Assembly (NCBI GenBank): GCA_946407095.1
Contig: CAMJMR010000004.1
Coordinates: 1-64,000 of the forward strand
Length of the DNA stretch: 64,000 nt
Source of the DNA: an uncultured Selenomonadales bacterium
GTDB taxonomy: Bacteria > Bacillota > Negativicutes > Selenomonadales > Selenomonadaceae
Direction of reading: 5' to 3'
Shown: piece by piece, positions 59,920-64,000 of the stretch
Numbering within the stretch: position 1 is the stretch's first letter
Layout: the number at the start of each line of letters is the position of its first letter
The notes under the pieces: model-generated
What the model saw: only the letters and a program-made list of their open reading frames with translations
The model's database searches: none
Told to the model about the DNA's origin: nothing
Program-made: the position numbers and the translations under genes

Positions 59920-62754
59920 TCAATCGTGAATGAATTCTTGCAAGGCGGCGTAAAGTTGTTCGGGGTCGGCGGGCTTGGTCAAGTGCGCGTTCATGCCAGC
60001 CTTCAGTGATCGTTGAACGTCCTCGTCGAAGGCGTTGGCGGTCATTGCGATTATCGGCACGGTTTTGGCGTCGGGGTGGTCAAGCGCGCGAATCGCTGCC
60101 GTTGCCTCCAAGCCGTCCATTACGGGCATTCGGATGTCCATCAAAATCGCGTCGTAGAAGCCCGGCGGCGACGCGGCGAATTTTTCTACCGCTATCTTCC
60201 CGTTTTCCGCGTGGTCGGATATCATGCCGCGCATTTCCAGAATCATCATCATTATTTCGGCGTTGACGGGCATATCTTCCGCCACGAGGATTTTGCGCCC
60301 TTCCAAGTCGACGACTTTTTTTTCGGGCAAGATTTGTTTTTTGCGGTGGAAAGCCTGTTGGAATTCGTAAAGCGCGTTCGTCGACGCCAGCGGCTTAGCC
60401 ATGAAGGTATCGACGCCCGCCTTGAGAGCCTCCTCCTCCACTTCGTACCAATCGTAGGCCGTCAGCACTATAACCGTCGTGTCGTTGCCCAAAATTTCGC
60501 GAATCTGCCGCGTGACTTCGATTCCGTCCAATTCGGGCATCAGCCAGTCGACCAGAATCAAATTGTAGTCGTTGCGGCGGGCGTGGCGCGTTTTTATCAG
60601 CTCAATGGCCTCTTTGCCGCCCGCGCAGGTTTCCGCCTCTATGCCGACTTCGCCCAGCACCGATTTGGCATGTTCGCGGGCAAGAGGCTCGTCGTCGATT
60701 ATCAGCACCGAAAAATCTTGCGGACGCATTTCGTGCGTGTCGTCCGAATCGGAACGCGCCGAATCCTTCAGCGGCAGATTGACTTCAAAAACCGTGCCGA
60801 CGCCCTTCGCCGAGTCGACCGACATGGAGCCGTTCATCATCTGCACGATATTTTTGGTTATCGCCAAGCCCAAGCCCGACCCGCCGTAGCGTGAAGTCGT
60901 CGTGTCGTCCTCTTGACTGAAGGGCTCGAAAATGCGCGGCAGATAGTCTTTGCTCATGCCCACGCCCGTATCTTTGACGGTGAAGCGAAAATTCGATTGC
61001 CCGTCGTATTGCGCGGTGCATTCGATTATCAGCGTGACTTTGCCGCCCGCGTCCGTGAACTTGACGGCATTGCCCAAAATATTTATCAGCACCTGTTCAA
61101 GCTTGGTGTCGTCGCCGATGTAGTACTTGCCGATGTCGCCTTTCAGCACGCATTCGTAAGTCAAGCCCTTGTCCTTGCACTGCGCGTCAATCAGCGTGTT
61201 AATCTGGTAGACGAACGACGTAAAAGAAAATTCTTCGTTGCGGAAGCTCATGCGCCCGCTCTCGATTCGGCTCATGTCAAGGATGTCATTTATAATCGTC
61301 AGCAGGTAGCGCGCGCTTGAACCGATTTTTTCAAGGTAGTCCTTCAGCGTCGGCGTCAAGTCCTTGTCGTGGAGCGCGATGTTGTCCAGCCCGATAATGG
61401 CGTTCATGGGCGTGCGAATCTCGTGGCTCATGCGGGACAGGAAGGCGGTCTTGGCAACGTTGGCTTGGCGTGCCTGGTCAAGGGCGGCTCGCAGGCGATT
61501 GTTCTGCTCGATTTGCTTGCGCTGAATCGCCGTCGTGTCGCTCTTGAGCAGTATGTAAAAATCTGCGCGGGGGTCAATGGCGTAGAAGTCCAGCCGCTTA
61601 TAAAAAGTTTCGCCGCCGATATTGCAAGCGATATTGACGACGTAAGGCTCGGCAGTCTTGAGCTTGGCGCGAATCGTCGACAGCTTTAGGGCGTCGATAA
61701 GATTTTTCTTGCCGTCGTCGTCGACAAGCACCGGGAAGACTTGCTTTTTGAGATATTCGTCGTAAACGCCGTCGCGCGTCGTCGGGAAGATTGAGCCCTT
61801 GCCGATAAGCGCGGCGTCGCCGACAACCACGCTGTACTTGTCGTTGGCAAGGTAGGCAACCATATCGAATTGCCGCGCCAAAATCTTGTCAAGCAAGGCG
61901 CCTTCGACCTTTTCCTTGCCGGCCTCCTGTTCCGCAATGAACGCGATGATTTCATTGTTGATGGGGTGGCGCGTGAAGACCGCCCGATAGTTCACGTAGC
62001 AATAATGCCCATCCTTGCGCCGCGAAAACAAATACATTGACAGTTGCGTTTCGCCGCGCAGAAAACGGGCTTTGATATTTTCCGCGCTGAAAGTCTCAAG
62101 GAAGGCCGCCCGCTCCTCGTCGATAGGGTAATTGACGGCGCGCAAGCTGATAAGCTCGGAATAGGGACGAATCACAGAATCCGTGCCGAACAAGTCACGC
62201 CCTTGCATATCCTCGACCTTGTTGCGCGTCAAGTTGGCTCTGAACATCGACAGCGTGCGCTCGTTGGCGCGATAGAAATTGTCGCCGATTGACATGTACG
62301 TAGCCTGCAGGCGTTGCGCGTAGACTTTAACGCTCGTCACGTCGAAGAACGTGCAGTAGGCGTAATGCTCGGCGAAATCGTCAATGAAAGTGTAGTTGAC
62401 ATTGCACCAGACGACTTGCCCCGTGGCAGTGACGTGGCGGACAGTCAAATCCTTGGTGCTGTCCTCGGATATTCGGCGGCGAAGCATGCGCTTGACGGCA
62501 AGGCGGTCGTCGGGGTGCGTGAAGGCAATGACGCTGCGTTCGTTTAAATGGTTCAGCGCGTCTTCAACGGTGCATTGCATGAGGCGGGCGAATCCCTTCG
62601 ACACAAAGACGACCTCAAACCGTCCGTCGTTTTTTTCGCGCAAAAGAAGCGATGCGCCCTCCATTTGCTTTATCGTCCTCAAGAAGTGTTCTCGCGCAGA
62701 TTGTTCGTCGGTCAGATTGGGATTTGATTTATCGGGCGGCAATGAATTGTTCAT
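59920..62754 (-). CDS. hybrid sensor histidine kinase with PAS and two receiver domains
   Basis: The 944-residue protein has no membrane helix. PAS-type sensing domains cover about 25-420 (FEVVFVSKGFARLMQCT, with HPDD and GQVVWCNVNYT). The HisKA domain has His444 in LSRMSHEIRTPMNAIIG. The HATPase domain follows (NILGNAVKFTDAG, KDTGVGMS, GGSGLGLAITK), then two receiver domains (VLIIDDEPLAREHAK with LVDWLMPELDGI, and ILVAEDMPVNAEI with ILMDIRMPVMDGL). It would relay phosphate from a cytoplasmic signal. No histidine phosphotransfer domain or response-regulator gene is adjacent, so the output is unknown. ATG 62754 follows GAGGAAG. Confidence 0.92.
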   Translation of the reverse strand: MNNSLPPDKSNPNLTDEQSAREHFLRTIKQMEGASLLLREKNDGRFEVVFVSKGFARLMQCTVEDALNHLNERSVIAFTHPDDRLAVKRMLRRRISEDSTKDLTVRHVTATGQVVWCNVNYTFIDDFAEHYAYCTFFDVTSVKVYAQRLQATYMSIGDNFYRANERTLSMFRANLTRNKVEDMQGRDLFGTDSVIRPYSELISLRAVNYPIDEERAAFLETFSAENIKARFLRGETQLSMYLFSRRKDGHYCYVNYRAVFTRHPINNEIIAFIAEQEAGKEKVEGALLDKILARQFDMVAYLANDKYSVVVGDAALIGKGSIFPTTRDGVYDEYLKKQVFPVLVDDDGKKNLIDALKLSTIRAKLKTAEPYVVNIACNIGGETFYKRLDFYAIDPRADFYILLKSDTTAIQRKQIEQNNRLRAALDQARQANVAKTAFLSRMSHEIRTPMNAIIGLDNIALHDKDLTPTLKDYLEKIGSSARYLLTIINDILDMSRIESGRMSFRNEEFSFTSFVYQINTLIDAQCKDKGLTYECVLKGDIGKYYIGDDTKLEQVLINILGNAVKFTDAGGKVTLIIECTAQYDGQSNFRFTVKDTGVGMSKDYLPRIFEPFSQEDDTTTSRYGGSGLGLAITKNIVQMMNGSMSVDSAKGVGTVFEVNLPLKDSARSDSDDTHEMRPQDFSVLIIDDEPLAREHAKSVLGEVGIEAETCAGGKEAIELIKTRHARRNDYNLILVDWLMPELDGIEVTRQIREILGNDTTVIVLTAYDWYEVEEEALKAGVDTFMAKPLASTNALYEFQQAFHRKKQILPEKKVVDLEGRKILVAEDMPVNAEIMMMILEMRGMISDHAENGKIAVEKFAASPPGFYDAILMDIRMPVMDGLEATAAIRALDHPDAKTVPIIAMTANAFDEDVQRSLKAGMNAHLTKPADPEQLYAALQEFIHD

Positions 62755-62815
62755 CAATTCTTCCTCGCTCTCAAAAAAATTTGACGGTCAAGACTCGTCT
62801 TGAATCTCGCCGCCA

Positions 62816-62845
62816 ATTATAGCAGGTAATTTACATTTGTGCGAA
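62816..62845 (-). promoter_or_regulatory. promoter of the hybrid sensor kinase gene
   Basis: On the minus strand TTCGCA (62845-62840) and TATAAT (62821-62816) are 18 bases apart, in the recurrent CTGCTATAAT context. The start codon is about 60 bases downstream. Confidence 0.5.
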
Positions 62846-62872
62846 CGTTTTCTCACAGGACGTTTCGCGCCG

Positions 62873-63460
62873 TCAATTATCTCCTCTGATTGACATAATC
62901 AGCTGTCGGAGGTGCGTCGCGTCGATAACCTTGTCGAAGCAAATCTTTGCCAAGGCAGACGCCGTGCCGCGCGGGTGATAGGGCTCGTTGAACATTTGCG
63001 ATATTTTTTTGTCGGCGAAGGTATCGGTGCGGCGGTCGTAGACAATCAGCTCTGCGCGGGCGGTGCTGTTCAAAATGACTTCGTCCCAACCGCTCATTTC
63101 GTATTGGCTGTAGTGCAGGAGCACGGGGCAGACGACGATATCGGCGTCAAGTTCGGCGGCAAGCGGTCTCATGGCGTCGGCGAGCTTTGCCTTTTTGTTT
63201 TCGGCGCGAAGACGTTGCCAAATGTCGCTTAGGGCTTGCGTGCAGTCCTTAGTCGGGAGGTATTCGGCGTAGTTCAAAGTTTTGTTCAGCGGAATGTGGA
63301 CGGCGCGCGCGATTTTCATTTCAAGTTCGGTGCGCGTTTCAAGGTCGGGCACGGTGCTTTGAAAGATTATCGGCAAGCGGGCAATTCTTACGGGCGTCGC
63401 CGCGTGAGCCGTCGCCGTCAACAGAATCAGCACCAACAGCGCGGGCAACAACTTTTTCAA
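62873..63460 (-). CDS. exported protein of unknown function
   Basis: I start at TTG 63460, a few bases after GAGGTG, giving 195 residues with a clean signal peptide (KKLLPALLVLILLTATAHA). The frame is open to 63502. The mature part has VRIARLPIIFQST, PLNKTLNYAEYLP and ADIVVCPVLLHY, a pattern seen in small periplasmic proteins that build an oligomeric or lipoprotein-like fold. I cannot name the family. It follows the GTPase-like gene at the window edge by ten bases. Confidence 0.7.
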   Translation of the reverse strand: MKKLLPALLVLILLTATAHAATPVRIARLPIIFQSTVPDLETRTELEMKIARAVHIPLNKTLNYAEYLPTKDCTQALSDIWQRLRAENKKAKLADAMRPLAAELDADIVVCPVLLHYSQYEMSGWDEVILNSTARAELIVYDRRTDTFADKKISQMFNEPYHPRGTASALAKICFDKVIDATHLRQLIMSIRGDN

Positions 63461-63470
63461 GCGAATCACC

Positions 63471-64000
63471 TCAAATCGTCGGGATAATGCCTTCGGCGGC
63501 AAGCATCCACATCAACGGGTCAAGGACTCTGTGCGGACGGATTTTGGCAAGGCGTTTGTGCATATCGGGCGGGCGTCCGAAGCTCGACACCCCGAAAACG
63601 CGCACATCCCGAAAGTTGGCGTCAATCGCGCTGAGGAAAGCCGTTTCGCCCTGCCGACTGAGCCAATCGCGAATTTCCAAGTCAACCATCTCGCTGTCCG
63701 ATTCGACGAAGCCTTTGCTTTGAATGTGCGGGCTGTCCTTGAGGATTGTCGCGCCGCTGGCGAAGCCGTTGAGCATTTCGTTGAGCGCGTCGAGTTTGGT
63801 AAGGATGACGGCGGCTTTTCGGTCGATTCGCTTGCCCGGCGCAATGTTGCAGGCGCGGCGTATGTAGTTCGCCAAGGAATTGACCATGCTGACCATATTG
63901 GCTGGCGCGCTGGTCTGGCGGTCAATTGCCATTGAGGCGTTAAGGGTGTCGTGCGGAATTTCGACGCGGACGCTCGGCAATAACAGCGGGTCGAACATTA
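63471..64000 (-). CDS. C-terminal part of a probable GTPase-like protein (cut by the window edge)
   Basis: The frame runs off the right edge; the methionine at 63998 is probably internal. The visible 175 residues include VILTKLDAL, resembling the TKxD guanine-specificity motif of P-loop GTPases, preceded by a helical region, and end with PHRVLDPLMWMLAAEGII. This resembles the last part of double-GTPase-type proteins from bacterial conflict or vesicle systems. The P-loop, if any, lies outside the window, so the call is tentative. Confidence 0.5.
   Translation of the reverse strand, partial: MFDPLLLPSVRVEIPHDTLNASMAIDRQTSAPANMVSMVNSLANYIRRACNIAPGKRIDRKAAVILTKLDALNEMLNGFASGATILKDSPHIQSKGFVESDSEMVDLEIRDWLSRQGETAFLSAIDANFRDVRVFGVSSFGRPPDMHKRLAKIRPHRVLDPLMWMLAAEGIIPTI

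Noticed and set aside
1..64000. tRNA, rRNA, riboswitch and replication-origin features
   Set aside because: I looked for tRNA T-loop signatures, rRNA stretches, known riboswitch cores and DnaA-box clusters and recognised none; a covariance-model scan would be decisive.

Overview
The window reads as chromosome of an outer-membrane-bearing Firmicute (class Negativicutes, perhaps Selenomonadaceae). This rests on a Firmicute-type gene order (pheS-pheT-zapA, fabG-acpP-fabK) next to lipooligosaccharide functions: ADP-heptose synthesis split into RfaE1 and RfaE2, a GT9 heptosyltransferase, an ArnT-like enzyme and an LptD-like outer-membrane protein. There is also a tripartite RND pump. The taxonomic call is inference from content; no rRNA or tRNA gene was recognised. 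Many starts are GTG or TTG behind a strong AGGAGG.

Layout. (1) 63-11097, minus strand: one close-packed operon of eleven genes. In transcription order it has a PHP phosphatase, an acyl-CoA ligase, three tandem paralogous proteins of unknown function, a glycosyltransferase, a WecE-like sugar aminotransferase, a radical-SAM/SPASM enzyme, an ATP-grasp ligase, a WbqC-family protein and a second ATP-grasp ligase. It looks like an undescribed surface-glycan or glycoconjugate pathway. (2) 11194-17900, plus strand: a restriction-modification island with a GIY-YIG/helicase protein and an adenine methyltransferase split into two polypeptides. The catalytic and target-recognition half is present twice (11194 and 16866), and an MNT-HEPN toxin-antitoxin pair lies between the copies. 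(3) 18005-23515: a 1,836-residue protein with GGxGND repeats and an embedded alpha/beta hydrolase. (4) 23692-35299, minus strand: a SCIFF-like radical-SAM maturase, then the lipooligosaccharide genes. (5) 35707-41069, plus strand: an orphan FliD-C-like protein and an RND adaptor/pump pair. (6) 41465-47352, minus strand: glf, maf, zapA, pheT (with a large insertion) and pheS. (7) 47454-50091: a small peptide gene, a secreted aldo/keto reductase and larB. (8) 50092-57520, minus strand: argF, a GT92-like gene, argD, a frameshifted relic, argB with a repeat-bearing N-terminal extension, recT and an acid phosphatase. (9) 57707-64000, minus strand: fabK, acpP, fabG, a hybrid sensor kinase, a small secreted protein and the end of a probable GTPase.

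The most striking non-coding signal is a dispersed intergenic repeat, about 200-270 bp, with at least eight copies between 25 kb and 50 kb. Each copy carries several hairpins whose arms change in a compensatory way between copies, so the fold appears to be conserved while the sequence drifts. Some copies end in inverted GTTGGTAAAG-like termini, as in a miniature mobile element or mobile structured RNA. A second, shorter family of GGGA-rich palindromes sits in three housekeeping intergenic gaps.
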